Shown piece by piece: positions 1-8,234 of a stretch of 64,000 bases of DNA. The position numbers and the translations under genes were made by a program. The DNA is taken from assembly GCA_900542445.1 (NCBI GenBank), contig UQNN01000006.1:62001-126000 (forward strand), given 5' to 3'. Below the pieces are notes generated by a model that saw only the letters and a program-made list of their open reading frames with translations, did not search any database and was not told the DNA's origin. The DNA is from an uncultured Eubacteriales bacterium (GTDB lineage: Bacteria; Bacillota; Clostridia; Christensenellales; Aristaeellaceae). Position 1 is the stretch's first letter. Each line of letters opens with the position of its first letter.

Positions 1-2
1 GT

Positions 3-2249
3 TTTAAACTGCGCTCCAACGGCGAAACCGTCATTCTTTCGGACATTCAGGGTCGAATGATCGACATGGTGACCTATGACCTGCTCGCCGCGGATACCTC
101 CTGGGGCCGCGACGAAGAGGGCGACGGCAGTTTCAAGATCTTTACCAGCCCCACGCCGGGGCTGCCCAACACGCGCGCGGGCATGACGGCGATGGATACC
201 TCGATGTGTCTGGCCAACACATCGGGACTGTACATCACCGAAGTCATGACCGGCAACAAAAGCACACACGGGCCGAACGTCAATTACTACTACGATTACA
301 TTGAAATTTACAACATGAGCGGGCAGGCCGTAAACCTCAAGGGTTACGGCCTGTCCGATAACATTAAGAAACCGCGCAAATGGCAGTTTCCTGACATCAC
401 CATTGAAAACAACAGCTATCTGGTCATCTACTGCGACACCACGCAGACGAGCAAAGACGGCGTTTATTATTTCACCAATTTCAACCTGAAAAAATCGGGC
501 GAGACCGTCTGTCTCTCTACCCCCAGCGGGCAGATTCTGGACAAGGTGGTCGTGCCCCAGCTTTACGACGACACCTCTTACGGGCGCACGCTCGGTCAGG
601 CTGGCCTTTTCTATTACTCCACCCCCACGCCGGGCGAAACGAACGGGCAGGGCTTCGTCGGCTATGCCGAAGCGCCGACCTTCAACGTCGCGGGCGGCCT
701 GTACGAGCGGCCTCTGACGGGCGAAAACGCGGTGACGATCAACGTTCCGGCGAACAGCACCGTGCGCTATACGCTCGACAGCACCGACCCGAACGAGTCC
801 TCCCCCGTCTACGCCGGGCCGATCGAGGTGGAAACCAATACGGTCATCCGCGCGCGCGCCTATCGCGACGGCGTGGAAGCCTCGCAGATTATCTCCGAAA
901 CGTATCTGATTTCCGTGTACCACACGATGCCGGTCATCTGCCTGACGACCGATCCGGATAATCTGACCAACGAGGAATACGGCGCGTTCGCCTACGGCCC
1001 GAACGTTGACCCCGAAACAGACGACCGGCCGTGGTTCAAAAAAGCCACGTTCGGCCAAAAGAACTGGTTCAGCGGCTGGGTGGAATACACTGACGAAAAC
1101 GGACAGCTTCAAATCTCGCAGGGCATCCGCTTCCGCGTGATGGGCCAGTATTCGCTGGATATGCCGCAGAAGAGCCTGTATATCAAGGCGGACGGCCAAT
1201 TCGGCAAGAGCGAATTTGACTATGCCCTGTTCGACGACCGCCCGTTCACGACCTACAAGAGCTTCGTTCTGCGCAACGGCGGTCAGGACGGCCTGTACAC
1301 CCGCGTACTGGACGGTCTGGAAGCGCGCCTGATTGACCAGTCGGACAGCACGCTTGTCACGCAATCGTGGAAGCCCGTTATCGTCTACATCAACGGCGAA
1401 TACTATGGCCATTACAACATGCGCGAACGCGCGGGCGTGGATATGGTCGCCCAGCACGAAGGCTGGGCCAATGCGGACGATATCGACATACTGCAATCCG
1501 ACGGTCTCTCCACCTCGCAGGTGAAGCAAGGCTCCAACGCGGATTACAAGGCGCTTTACAACAAGGTCAAAAATGCCGATTTGAACAGCGATCCCGAATT
1601 ACTGGCCGAAGTCGAAGCGAGTTTCGACATCGACAACATGTTCGATTACTACATCTTCGAATCGTTCTATGGCAACACCGACCCCGGCAACGTCCGCTTC
1701 TACCGCAACACAAAATCCGGCGACGGCAAGTGGCGCTATCTGGTGTTCGATATGGACTGGGGTCTGTTCAACGCCACCGGCAAAAGCAAAGGCGTTGAAT
1801 ACGCCATTGGCGGCGTCAGCTATTACATGAACGAAGAAGGCATCGGCAACCAGAAGATCAAATCGAACCTGTTTGTGCGTAAGCTGGTGCAGGTGCCGCA
1901 ATACCGCGAAAAGTTCCTCAAGCGTTACGCCGAGCTGTTTAACAGCGTGCTGACGACGGAAAACATGGTCTCGCTGTTCTATGAAATGACGGCGCAGATT
2001 AAGCCGGAGATGCAGATGCACAGCGAACGCTGGGCGACGGAAATGTCCCCCAAAGTGAGCTTTGACGTGCCGAAAAATGCGACAGGCGCTTACAACTACT
2101 GGCTCACCCGTTGCGAGCGCACCGTGCGCGTCATGAACCGCCGACCGCACTTCATCTGGCTGGATATCCAATCCTATTTCGGCCTGAGCGACGCGGAAAT
2201 GGAATCCTATTTCGGCCCATGTCCTGAGATTGCGGCGGAATATCAGTGA
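3..2249 (+). CDS. CotH-kinase / lamin-tail-domain surface protein, 5' truncated by window edge
   Basis: The reading frame is open from the first bases of the window, so the N-terminus, including any signal peptide, lies outside. Two consecutive lamin-tail-like units are visible: the end of one, closing in SPTPGLPN, and a complete one, closing in STPTPGETN. Each has the GETV...D..V...SYGR pattern. A chitobiase/hexosaminidase C-terminal-like beta domain follows (about nt 690-920, with YTLDST and ARAYRDG). A long CotH kinase domain then starts near nt 930 and contains the hallmark YGHYNMRER near nt 1405-1430 and a WRYLVFDMDWG segment near nt 1732-1764. CotH proteins are atypical protein kinases first known from spore coats. 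Many bacterial homologues are exported with LTD domains. The two downstream genes (DUF4956, VTC domain) are frequent partners of such CotH proteins, which suggests a shared cell-envelope role. The domain assignment is firm; substrate and export are inferred. Confidence 0.9.
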   Translation, partial: FKLRSNGETVILSDIQGRMIDMVTYDLLAADTSWGRDEEGDGSFKIFTSPTPGLPNTRAGMTAMDTSMCLANTSGLYITEVMTGNKSTHGPNVNYYYDYIEIYNMSGQAVNLKGYGLSDNIKKPRKWQFPDITIENNSYLVIYCDTTQTSKDGVYYFTNFNLKKSGETVCLSTPSGQILDKVVVPQLYDDTSYGRTLGQAGLFYYSTPTPGETNGQGFVGYAEAPTFNVAGGLYERPLTGENAVTINVPANSTVRYTLDSTDPNESSPVYAGPIEVETNTVIRARAYRDGVEASQIISETYLISVYHTMPVICLTTDPDNLTNEEYGAFAYGPNVDPETDDRPWFKKATFGQKNWFSGWVEYTDENGQLQISQGIRFRVMGQYSLDMPQKSLYIKADGQFGKSEFDYALFDDRPFTTYKSFVLRNGGQDGLYTRVLDGLEARLIDQSDSTLVTQSWKPVIVYINGEYYGHYNMRERAGVDMVAQHEGWANADDIDILQSDGLSTSQVKQGSNADYKALYNKVKNADLNSDPELLAEVEASFDIDNMFDYYIFESFYGNTDPGNVRFYRNTKSGDGKWRYLVFDMDWGLFNATGKSKGVEYAIGGVSYYMNEEGIGNQKIKSNLFVRKLVQVPQYREKFLKRYAELFNSVLTTENMVSLFYEMTAQIKPEMQMHSERWATEMSPKVSFDVPKNATGAYNYWLTRCERTVRVMNRRPHFIWLDIQSYFGLSDAEMESYFGPCPEIAAEYQ

Positions 2250-2302
2250 CGTTTTTTCGGACGCGCAGTCGTGAAACGGGCGCATTTTTCAAAGAAAAAG
2301 GT

Positions 2303-2345
2303 TCCTTCCCTGAGGGGACCGACACAACGAAGTTGTGACTGAAGG
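2303..2345 (+). repeat. Intergenic hairpin element, possible member of a short dispersed family
   Basis: The element starts with CCTTCCCTGAGGGG and ends with CTGAAGG. Between them a perfect 6-bp hairpin CACAAC-GAA-GTTGTG lies in the CotH-to-DUF4956 gap. The arrangement (CCTTCC, a GA/GG-CAC hairpin, GAC, GGAAGG) resembles the sequence at 61536-61564, where the stem bases differ but the frame is kept. It may be a folded intergenic repeat. It sits just upstream of the AGGAGG of the next gene and has no U tract. Confidence 0.35.
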
Positions 2346-2373
2346 AGCAATCATATTAGGAGGAAACAATCCC

Positions 2374-3048
2374 ATGAAGAACATCATCAACGATGCAAGC
2401 GTAAACGAATGGTTCGCGCAACAGATGGCCAGCCTCACGCCGATGAAAATGGTGCTGGCGCTGCTGATGGGCTTTATCGTCGGCCTCATCATCGCGCTGG
2501 TCTATCGCAAAGCATTCCGCGGCGTGCTCTTTTCCCCGTCGTTCGCCAACACGCTGATTATGCTGTGCATGATCACCACGCCGGTCGTCATGTGCATCAA
2601 ATCGAACATCGCGCTGTCAATGGGCATGGTCGGCGCGCTCTCCATCGTGCGTTTCCGCACGGCCGTCAAAGACCCGCTGGACACGGCCTACATGTTCTGG
2701 AGCCTGACGATGGGCATTCTGCTCGGCGCGGAGCTGTACACCATCGCGCTGGTTGTAGTCGCAGGCATTTCCATCGCGATGCTGGCGCTGGCGTTCTTCC
2801 GTCTGCGCACGCCGAATACCTTCCTGCTCGTCACCCATTACGACGCGGAAGTCGAGCCGGAAGTGATGGATTTCATTCGCCGCATCAAGGTGCAGCGTCT
2901 GCGCAGCAAGACCGTCACCCCCGGCGGCGTGGAGCTGACCGTCGAGGTGCAGCTGCGCGAGCGTTTTGACATCGTGAACAAGCTCACGGATACCGAAGGC
3001 GTACACAACGCGACGCTGATTGCCTGCCAGTCCGAAGCGGGCAACTAA
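2374..3048 (+). CDS. DUF4956 family membrane protein
   Basis: This 224-residue protein starts at the ATG preceded by AGGAGG (2358-2363); upstream in-frame codons lack a ribosome binding site. The N-terminal half has four likely membrane segments (about residues 25-43, 55-73, 78-92 and 110-140). It carries the family signature GALSIVRFRTAVKDP between segments. The C-terminal 80 residues are soluble and look like a small alpha/beta (ferredoxin-like) domain rich in charged strands. DUF4956 has no assigned biochemical function that I know of. It is typically encoded beside VTC-domain and CotH proteins, as here. The next gene starts 12 nt downstream, so the two are probably cotranscribed. A role as a membrane channel or anchor for the polymerase or kinase is only inference. 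Confidence 0.88.
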   Translation: MKNIINDASVNEWFAQQMASLTPMKMVLALLMGFIVGLIIALVYRKAFRGVLFSPSFANTLIMLCMITTPVVMCIKSNIALSMGMVGALSIVRFRTAVKDPLDTAYMFWSLTMGILLGAELYTIALVVVAGISIAMLALAFFRLRTPNTFLLVTHYDAEVEPEVMDFIRRIKVQRLRSKTVTPGGVELTVEVQLRERFDIVNKLTDTEGVHNATLIACQSEAGN

Positions 3049-3060
3049 GGAGCCGCCGAT

Positions 3061-3753
3061 ATGATGATCCGCAACATTCCGCTGCGGCACGAGCTGAAAT
3101 ATCTCATCACCCCGGCGGAACTGACCGTTCTGCGCAACACCCTCGCGCCGCTGATGCAGCTCGACCAAGGCCACGAATACCTGATCCGTTCGCTGTATTT
3201 CGACACGATCAACGACGACGCGCTGGAAGAAAAGATTGCGGGCGTCGGCAACCGCAAAAAATACCGCATCCGCATCTACAATTTCAGCGACCGCGTGATT
3301 AAGCTGGAATGCAAGAGCAAATACGGCGATTTAATTTCCAAGCAGTCCGTCTCCATTCCCCGTGAGCTGGCCGACCAGCTGATTGCGGGCGACCCGGAAG
3401 GGTTGCAGCGCATGCGCCATCCCCTGCTGCACGACGTATACCGCGAGATGAAAACGCGGCTGCTGCGTCCGGTGGTGATTGTGGATTACGTCCGCGAGGC
3501 GTACATCCATCCGGCCGAGGAAGTGCGCATCACGTTTGACAAGCAGATTCGCACGGGACTTTATCAGACAGACATGTTCAATCCGAACATCCCGACCTAC
3601 CCGGTTTTTGACGATCCGATCGAGGTACTGGAGGTCAAGTACGACGAGTTTCTGCCAACCTACATGCAGGCGATTTTAAGCGGCGTGACGGCTCAGCGCA
3701 GCGCGGTGAGCAAGTACACGTGGTGCAGGCGCTACGAGAACAAGGAGTTTTGA
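3061..3753 (+). CDS. VTC-domain protein (polyphosphate polymerase domain-containing)
   Basis: This 230-residue protein begins ATG ATG, with AAGGAG overlapping the stop of the preceding gene. It matches the VTC domain of the eukaryotic vacuolar transporter chaperone, a tunnel-shaped polyphosphate polymerase. Visible family features are RHELKY near the N-terminus, the basic strand KYRIRIYN, KLECKSK, and the acidic/basic strand LEVKYDEFLP near the C-terminus. These strands supply the basic and metal-binding residues that line the catalytic tunnel in VTC4. Bacterial homologues occur with DUF4956 and CotH genes, as here, but whether they make polyphosphate is not settled. There is no SPX domain and no membrane segment, so the DUF4956 neighbour may provide the membrane part. 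Confidence 0.88.
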   Translation: MMIRNIPLRHELKYLITPAELTVLRNTLAPLMQLDQGHEYLIRSLYFDTINDDALEEKIAGVGNRKKYRIRIYNFSDRVIKLECKSKYGDLISKQSVSIPRELADQLIAGDPEGLQRMRHPLLHDVYREMKTRLLRPVVIVDYVREAYIHPAEEVRITFDKQIRTGLYQTDMFNPNIPTYPVFDDPIEVLEVKYDEFLPTYMQAILSGVTAQRSAVSKYTWCRRYENKEF

Positions 3754-3780
3754 GAACGTTGGGCTGCCGCCCAAACCTGC

Positions 3781-3801
3781 CTGAGGGATTTCATCCCTCA
3801 G
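3781..3801. repeat. 8-bp inverted repeat in convergent intergenic region
   Basis: CTGAGGGA and TCCCTCAG flank a 5-nt loop, followed by ACTCCCTTC. The hairpin lies just after the VTC gene and before the main terminator. It has no U tract of its own. It may be part of a short dispersed intergenic element. Confidence 0.35.
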
Positions 3802-3841
3802 ACTCCCTTCTTCGCTTCGCGGCTGTTTGAATCAGTGGGCA

Positions 3842-3879
3842 AAAAAATTCTCCGATGGAAATCCATCGGAGAATTTTTT
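3842..3879. terminator. Bidirectional intrinsic terminator
   Basis: A perfect 12-bp stem (3848-3859 with 3862-3873) is flanked by six A on one side and six T on the other. It can therefore terminate both the rightward VTC transcript and the leftward transporter transcript. It lies between convergent genes, as expected. Confidence 0.9.
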
Positions 3880-3949
3880 ATAGTGGGAAGTGCAGGAACC
3901 TCAGGTTCCTGCCGAGGGTTTGGGGCGAGAAGCCCCAACACTTCTCCTT

Positions 3950-4870
3950 TTACCGCGAACCCTTGTCGTAGGGAATGCCCTCGGCCTTCGGCGCGCGGGA
4001 TTTCTTGCTCGTGAACGCCAGAATAATCATCGACGCGATGAACGGAATCATGTTGTACATGTTCTGCGTCCAGCCCAGCTCGGCTAAGAACGGAATCGAG
4101 CTGGCAATGTTCGCCAACGACTTGAACAGCGCAAAGAATACCGCCGCAAGGAAAATGCGGAACGGCTTCCACTGGCCGAAAATCATGACCGCCAGAGCGA
4201 GGAAGCCCGCGCCGGATACGCCAACCTCAAAGTTCCAGCTCGACACGGACGGGATGATATACGCCATGCCGCCAATGCCGCCCAGCACGCCGGAAATCAG
4301 CACGCCGATGTAACGCATCTTGTAGACGTTGATGCCCACGCTGTCCGCCGCCTGCGGATGCTCGCCGCACGCGCGCAGACGCAGACCCAGCCGTGTCTTG
4401 TACAGCACAATGTACGAAAGAATCAGCGCCACAAGGCCGATGAACAGAAATACGTTCACCGTCAACGGGCCGAAATCATAGATAAACGCACGGTTGCTGT
4501 AATCCAGCTTCGCGGAGGCAGAGTGATTCACACCCTTGGCGATGACCATCGCCAGCGCGGTAGCCAGCAGGTTGAGCGCCGTACCGCCGATAGTCTGATC
4601 CGCATTCAGATTGATGGATGCAAACGCCAGCAGTCCGGCGTATACCATGCCCGCAATGGCCGCCGCAAGGACGGAAACCACCACAATGGCAAACGCGCTC
4701 GAACCGGCAGGCATCAGTTGAGTGGCGATGACGCCCATCAGGCCGCCGATGACCATAATGCCTTCCAGCGCGATGTTGATAATGCCGCTGCGCTCGGAGA
4801 ACATGCCGCCCAGCGCAACCATCATCAGCACAACCGTATACAGCAGCGTATATTTCAGCAGCAGAAACAT
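3950..4870 (-). CDS. Nucleoside ABC transporter, membrane permease subunit (NupQ/YufQ-like)
   Basis: This 306-residue polytopic protein of the BPD_transp_2 family has about 8-9 hydrophobic segments. Near the N-terminus it carries the family stretch GGMFSERSGIINIALEG. Later it has the coupling-helix region LRACGEHPQAADSVGIN, typical of permeases paired with BMP-family binding proteins (purine nucleoside importers, NupNOPQ of Bacillus subtilis). Its ATG overlaps the TGA of the upstream permease by one base, so the two are translationally coupled. The C-terminus is short and charged. Purine nucleosides are the most likely substrate by family, although related systems carry other small molecules. 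A bidirectional terminator follows. Confidence 0.9.
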   Translation of the reverse strand: MFLLLKYTLLYTVVLMMVALGGMFSERSGIINIALEGIMVIGGLMGVIATQLMPAGSSAFAIVVVSVLAAAIAGMVYAGLLAFASINLNADQTIGGTALNLLATALAMVIAKGVNHSASAKLDYSNRAFIYDFGPLTVNVFLFIGLVALILSYIVLYKTRLGLRLRACGEHPQAADSVGINVYKMRYIGVLISGVLGGIGGMAYIIPSVSSWNFEVGVSGAGFLALAVMIFGQWKPFRIFLAAVFFALFKSLANIASSIPFLAELGWTQNMYNMIPFIASMIILAFTSKKSRAPKAEGIPYDKGSR

Positions 4871-6009
4871 CAGTCGTCCCCTCCCTTCCCGACGGAGACC
4901 CGCTTGGCCTTGCCTTCCAGCAGCGCGCGAATCTTGTTCTTAAACAGCAGCGAGAACGCGCACAGGTAGATAATCAGCGCGGTAATCACGTCGGCGATTT
5001 CCTTGCTGTAATACTGCGTGGAGAGCTTGGTGCCGCCCACGGTGATATACGAAATGAACAACGAAGAGAAAATCGTGCCGATCGGGTTGGAACAGGCCAA
5101 CAGCGCCGTGCTGATACCGTTAAAGCCCATTGCGGGCAGCGCCGTGGAGACTTGCGGATTCCATTCCGCGACGGTGGAGAGGTAATACAGACCCGCGCCG
5201 ACGCCCGCCAGCGCGCCGGAAATCATCATCGAGAGAATGATGTTTCGCTTTTCGTTGATGCCCGCATAGCGCGCGGCATTTTTGTTGAACCCGCACGCGC
5301 GCAGCTCATAGCCAAACGCCGTCTTGTTCAGGATAATGTAGACGACAATCGCGAAGAAAATCGCGATAAAGATCGCAATCGTCACGGATTGCAGCTTGCC
5401 GAAAGCGTCGCTCATGCCGCAGCTGGGGATCATCGCCTGCGGCGCAGCCTTGCGCAGACTGTATGTCTTGGTGGAGGCCAGATCGTACATCGGGCTTTTG
5501 CCCTTGCCGTACATGATGTCGTTGACCATATACAGGCCGATCCAGTTGAACATGATGGCCGTGATGACCTCGTTGATGTTCAGATACGCCTTGAAAATGC
5601 CCGGCAGTGCGCCCCAAACCGCGCCGAATACCATCGCCGCCAGCAGGCACAGATACCACGGCCATTGCAGCACGATGGCGCAGTAGAGCGCACCGAACGC
5701 GCCGAGCGTGTACTGCCCCGCCGCGCCAATGTTGAACAGACCGGTTTTAAACGCGAAACCGACGGAAAGACCCGTCATAATCAGCGGCGCGGCATTGGCC
5801 AGCACCGTGCCCATGTTGCGCGGGCTCTTGAAACCGCTTTGCAGAATGACCATCAGGCCGTCGCCGAACGCGTGCTCCGCGTTGATGATGGCCAGCACGA
5901 TAAGCCCCAGCAGCAGGCCAATGACAATGCAGACCAGCGAGGCCGCCACCGACAGAAACGCTTCCGAGCCTGCCAGACGGCTGCCCAGCTTGCCCTTTTT
6001 GTTCTCCAT
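4870..6009 (-). CDS. Nucleoside ABC transporter, membrane permease subunit (NupP/YufP-like)
   Basis: This 379-residue polytopic membrane protein starts at an ATG with GGAGGGAAGCC upstream. It belongs to the same permease family as its downstream neighbour but is longer at the N-terminus. It has the family motifs LTGLSVGFAFKTGLFNIGA and LRACGFNKNAARYAGIN, the latter being the coupling helix that contacts the ATPase. The two permeases would form the heterodimeric pore of a BMP-type importer. Only 15 bp separate it from the ATPase gene, consistent with one operon (ATPase, permease, permease). Confidence 0.9.
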   Translation of the reverse strand: MENKKGKLGSRLAGSEAFLSVAASLVCIVIGLLLGLIVLAIINAEHAFGDGLMVILQSGFKSPRNMGTVLANAAPLIMTGLSVGFAFKTGLFNIGAAGQYTLGAFGALYCAIVLQWPWYLCLLAAMVFGAVWGALPGIFKAYLNINEVITAIMFNWIGLYMVNDIMYGKGKSPMYDLASTKTYSLRKAAPQAMIPSCGMSDAFGKLQSVTIAIFIAIFFAIVVYIILNKTAFGYELRACGFNKNAARYAGINEKRNIILSMMISGALAGVGAGLYYLSTVAEWNPQVSTALPAMGFNGISTALLACSNPIGTIFSSLFISYITVGGTKLSTQYYSKEIADVITALIIYLCAFSLLFKNKIRALLEGKAKRVSVGKGGDD

Positions 6010-6024
6010 TTGGCTTCCCTCCTA

Positions 6025-7560
6025 TCAAACGTTGCGCTGAGCGCCAGCCATGTAGAGGCCAAGCTCTTTGGCGGTTGTGTAGCGCGGGTCAAGTTCGCCG
6101 ACAATCGCGCCTTCGTACATCACCAGAATGCGATCCGGCACTTCAAGCACCTCGTCCAGCTCCAGCGAAACGAGCAGAACCGCCTTGCCCGCGTCGCGCT
6201 GAGCCAGCAGTTCCTTGCGGATATACTCGATCGCGCCGACGTCCAACCCACGCGTGGGCTGCACAGCGATGAGCAGATCGCTGCTCAGATCCACTTCGCG
6301 GGCGATGATCGCCTTCTGCTGGTTGCCGCCAGACATGCTGCGCGCCTTCGTCACCGCGCCCTGGCCGCTGCGCACGTCGAAGCGGTCAATCAGCTCGTCA
6401 GCGTATTTGCGGATCTCGCCGAATTGCAGGAAACCGTTTCGCTCAAATTCCGGATGGAAATAGCGCTTGAGCACGAGGTTGTTTTCCAGCGAATAATCCA
6501 GCACAAGTCCGTGCTTATGGCGATCCTCCGGAATGTGGCTCAGGCCCGCCTCGTTGCGCTTGCGGATGGACATATGCGTAATGTCCTTATTATTGAGGAA
6601 AATCTTGCCGCTTTCGGGCTTCATCAGGCCGGTGAGCGCATAGACCAGTTCGCTCTGACCGTTGCCGTCGATGCCCGCGATGCAGACAATTTCGCCGCGG
6701 TGCACGTTGAAGGAAACGTTGTTGACCACGGGTTTGCCGTGCTTTTTGCTCCTGACGGTCAGATTCTGCACGGTCAGCACGCTTTCGCCCGGCTTGAGCG
6801 GCGTTTTTTTCATCACCAGCTGCACTTTGCGACCGACCATCATCTCGCTGAGTTCTTCCTTGCTGGTGGTCGCCACATCGACCGTGCCGACATATTTGCC
6901 CTTGCGCAGCACGGTGCATCGGTCGGCCACAGCCTTGATTTCATCGAGCTTATGGGTAATAAACAGGATGGACTTGCCCTCTTTGGTCAATTCCTTCATG
7001 ATCTTCATCAGCTCTTCGATTTCCTGCGGCGTAAGCACGGCTGTCGGTTCGTCGAAAATGAGCACCTCGTTATCACGGTAGAGCATTTTGAGGATCTCGG
7101 TGCGCTGCTGCATGCCGACGGTGATATCCTCAACCATCGCGTCGGGATCGACCTTCAGGCCGTAGCGTTCGCTCAGCTCCATCACCTTTTTGCGCGCCTG
7201 CGCCTTTTGCAGAAAACCAAAAGGCGTGACCGTCGGCTCCACGCCGAGGATGATGTTATCCAGCACGGAGAAAACATCCACGAGCTTGAAATGCTGATGC
7301 ACCATGCCGATGCCCAGCGCGTTCGCGTCGTTCGGGTCTTTGATATGGACGACCTGTCCGTTTTTGCGGATTTCGCCTTTTTCCGGCTGATACATGCCAA
7401 AGAGCACGCTCATCAAAGTGGATTTGCCCGCGCCGTTTTCGCCCAGCAGCGCGTGGATCTCGCCTTTTTTGAGTTGCAGGGTAATATCGTCGTTGGCGAT
7501 AATTCCCGGAAATTCCTTGGTAATGTGCAGCATTTCAATGATATACTCGCTCAAAGCCAT
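6025..7560 (-). CDS. Nucleoside ABC transporter ATP-binding protein (NupO/YufO-like, double ABC cassette)
   Basis: The 511 residues hold two fused ABC domains. The first has Walker A GENGAGKST near residue 40 and Walker B LIFDEPTAV. The second has the altered Walker A GIDGNGQSE and signature SGGNQQK. Replacement of the second Lys/Thr is normal in the sugar/nucleoside tandem ATPase family, where only one site is catalytic. Start: ATG with AAAAGGGG upstream, about 70 bp below a good promoter. The usual BMP substrate-binding lipoprotein gene, which often heads this operon, is not present here; the upstream gene is a MerR regulator. It may be elsewhere on the chromosome. Confidence 0.92.
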   Translation of the reverse strand: MALSEYIIEMLHITKEFPGIIANDDITLQLKKGEIHALLGENGAGKSTLMSVLFGMYQPEKGEIRKNGQVVHIKDPNDANALGIGMVHQHFKLVDVFSVLDNIILGVEPTVTPFGFLQKAQARKKVMELSERYGLKVDPDAMVEDITVGMQQRTEILKMLYRDNEVLIFDEPTAVLTPQEIEELMKIMKELTKEGKSILFITHKLDEIKAVADRCTVLRKGKYVGTVDVATTSKEELSEMMVGRKVQLVMKKTPLKPGESVLTVQNLTVRSKKHGKPVVNNVSFNVHRGEIVCIAGIDGNGQSELVYALTGLMKPESGKIFLNNKDITHMSIRKRNEAGLSHIPEDRHKHGLVLDYSLENNLVLKRYFHPEFERNGFLQFGEIRKYADELIDRFDVRSGQGAVTKARSMSGGNQQKAIIAREVDLSSDLLIAVQPTRGLDVGAIEYIRKELLAQRDAGKAVLLVSLELDEVLEVPDRILVMYEGAIVGELDPRYTTAKELGLYMAGAQRNV

Positions 7561-7591
7561 CGCCCCTTTTTGCGAATTCTGTATAGATTTT

Positions 7592-7620
7592 ATTATAGCC
7601 TATTCATGCAACATTTGCAA
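7592..7620 (-). promoter_or_regulatory. Sigma-A promoter for the nucleoside transporter operon
   Basis: On the minus strand, TTGCAA is followed by a 17-bp spacer and a perfect TATAAT. It lies about 32 bp upstream of the ATPase start codon, so the leader is very short and leaves no room for a riboswitch. Confidence 0.8.
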
Positions 7621-7658
7621 AGGATTTCGATGTGCGCCGCGCATTTTTATCTCGGCAA

Positions 7659-8114
7659 TCAGTTGATCTCTCTGGAAAGCGGCACATCGCGAAGACGGCT
7701 GACCGCGCACCGGTATTCTTCCGGCACGATGCAGGACACGGCCTCCGTCGAGCCGCACGCTTTGGCCTGCTCATAGAACCAGCACTTGTAATTAAGCGTG
7801 TCGAGCGTCTGCCGAAGCTGCTCCATCTGTTCCAGCAGGCGCTCCCGCTGAGTATAGAACATTTGAAGCCTGTCGCCAATCGTCGAATCGCCCTGCATCG
7901 CCAGCAGAATATACTGCCGGATGTCGCGGATGGACATGCCCGCCTTTTTGAGACAGCCGATTACTTGCAGCCACTCGTAATCCGAATCCTTGAACATGCG
8001 GATGCCGCCGGATGAACGCTCCACAAACGGCAGAAGCCCTTCCTTGTCGTAATATCGAAGGGTCGAGGCCGGAACATTGAGCAACCGCGCCATTTCGCCC
8101 ACGGTATACACCAT
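7659..8114 (-). CDS. MerR family transcriptional regulator
   Basis: This 151-residue protein starts at the ATG preceded by AAAGGAGG; an upstream in-frame ATG extends into the operator region and is unlikely. The N-terminus has the MerR winged helix-turn-helix: YTVGEMARLLNVPASTLRYY, then EGLLPF. A long dimerisation helix follows (about residues 75-110, ERLLEQMEQL). The C-terminal segment has Cys in CWFYEQAKACGS and SCIVP, so redox, metal or ligand sensing is possible. It is transcribed divergently from a cupin gene whose promoter has the over-long spacer typical of MerR activation. It therefore probably controls that gene. The inducer is unknown. Confidence 0.9.
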   Translation of the reverse strand: MVYTVGEMARLLNVPASTLRYYDKEGLLPFVERSSGGIRMFKDSDYEWLQVIGCLKKAGMSIRDIRQYILLAMQGDSTIGDRLQMFYTQRERLLEQMEQLRQTLDTLNYKCWFYEQAKACGSTEAVSCIVPEEYRCAVSRLRDVPLSREIN

Positions 8115-8143
8115 CTTTTTTCCTCCTTTTTTCTCAAAAACGC

Positions 8144-8174
8144 TTGACTTAAAGTCAGCTTTAACTTGTATGAT
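8144..8174 (+). promoter_or_regulatory. MerR-type promoter/operator for the cupin gene
   Basis: TTGACT (8144-8149) and TATGAT (8169-8174) are separated by 19 bp instead of 17. Within the spacer is the dyad TTAAAG-TCAG-CTTTAA (8149-8164). Over-long spacers with a central dyad are the hallmark of MerR-activated promoters, where the regulator untwists the DNA. It lies between the divergent MerR gene and the cupin gene. Confidence 0.85.
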
Positions 8175-8234
8175 ATGAGTATAGCGCACACGGCTTCATC
8201 CGTCAACGCCCATTTCATCAAGGAGGCTATCATC

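Noticed and set aside
5152..7776. Long plus-strand frame (874 codons) opposite the nucleoside transporter genes
   Set aside because: Antisense to two firmly assigned genes, low-complexity Arg/His/Gln composition, no ribosome binding site.
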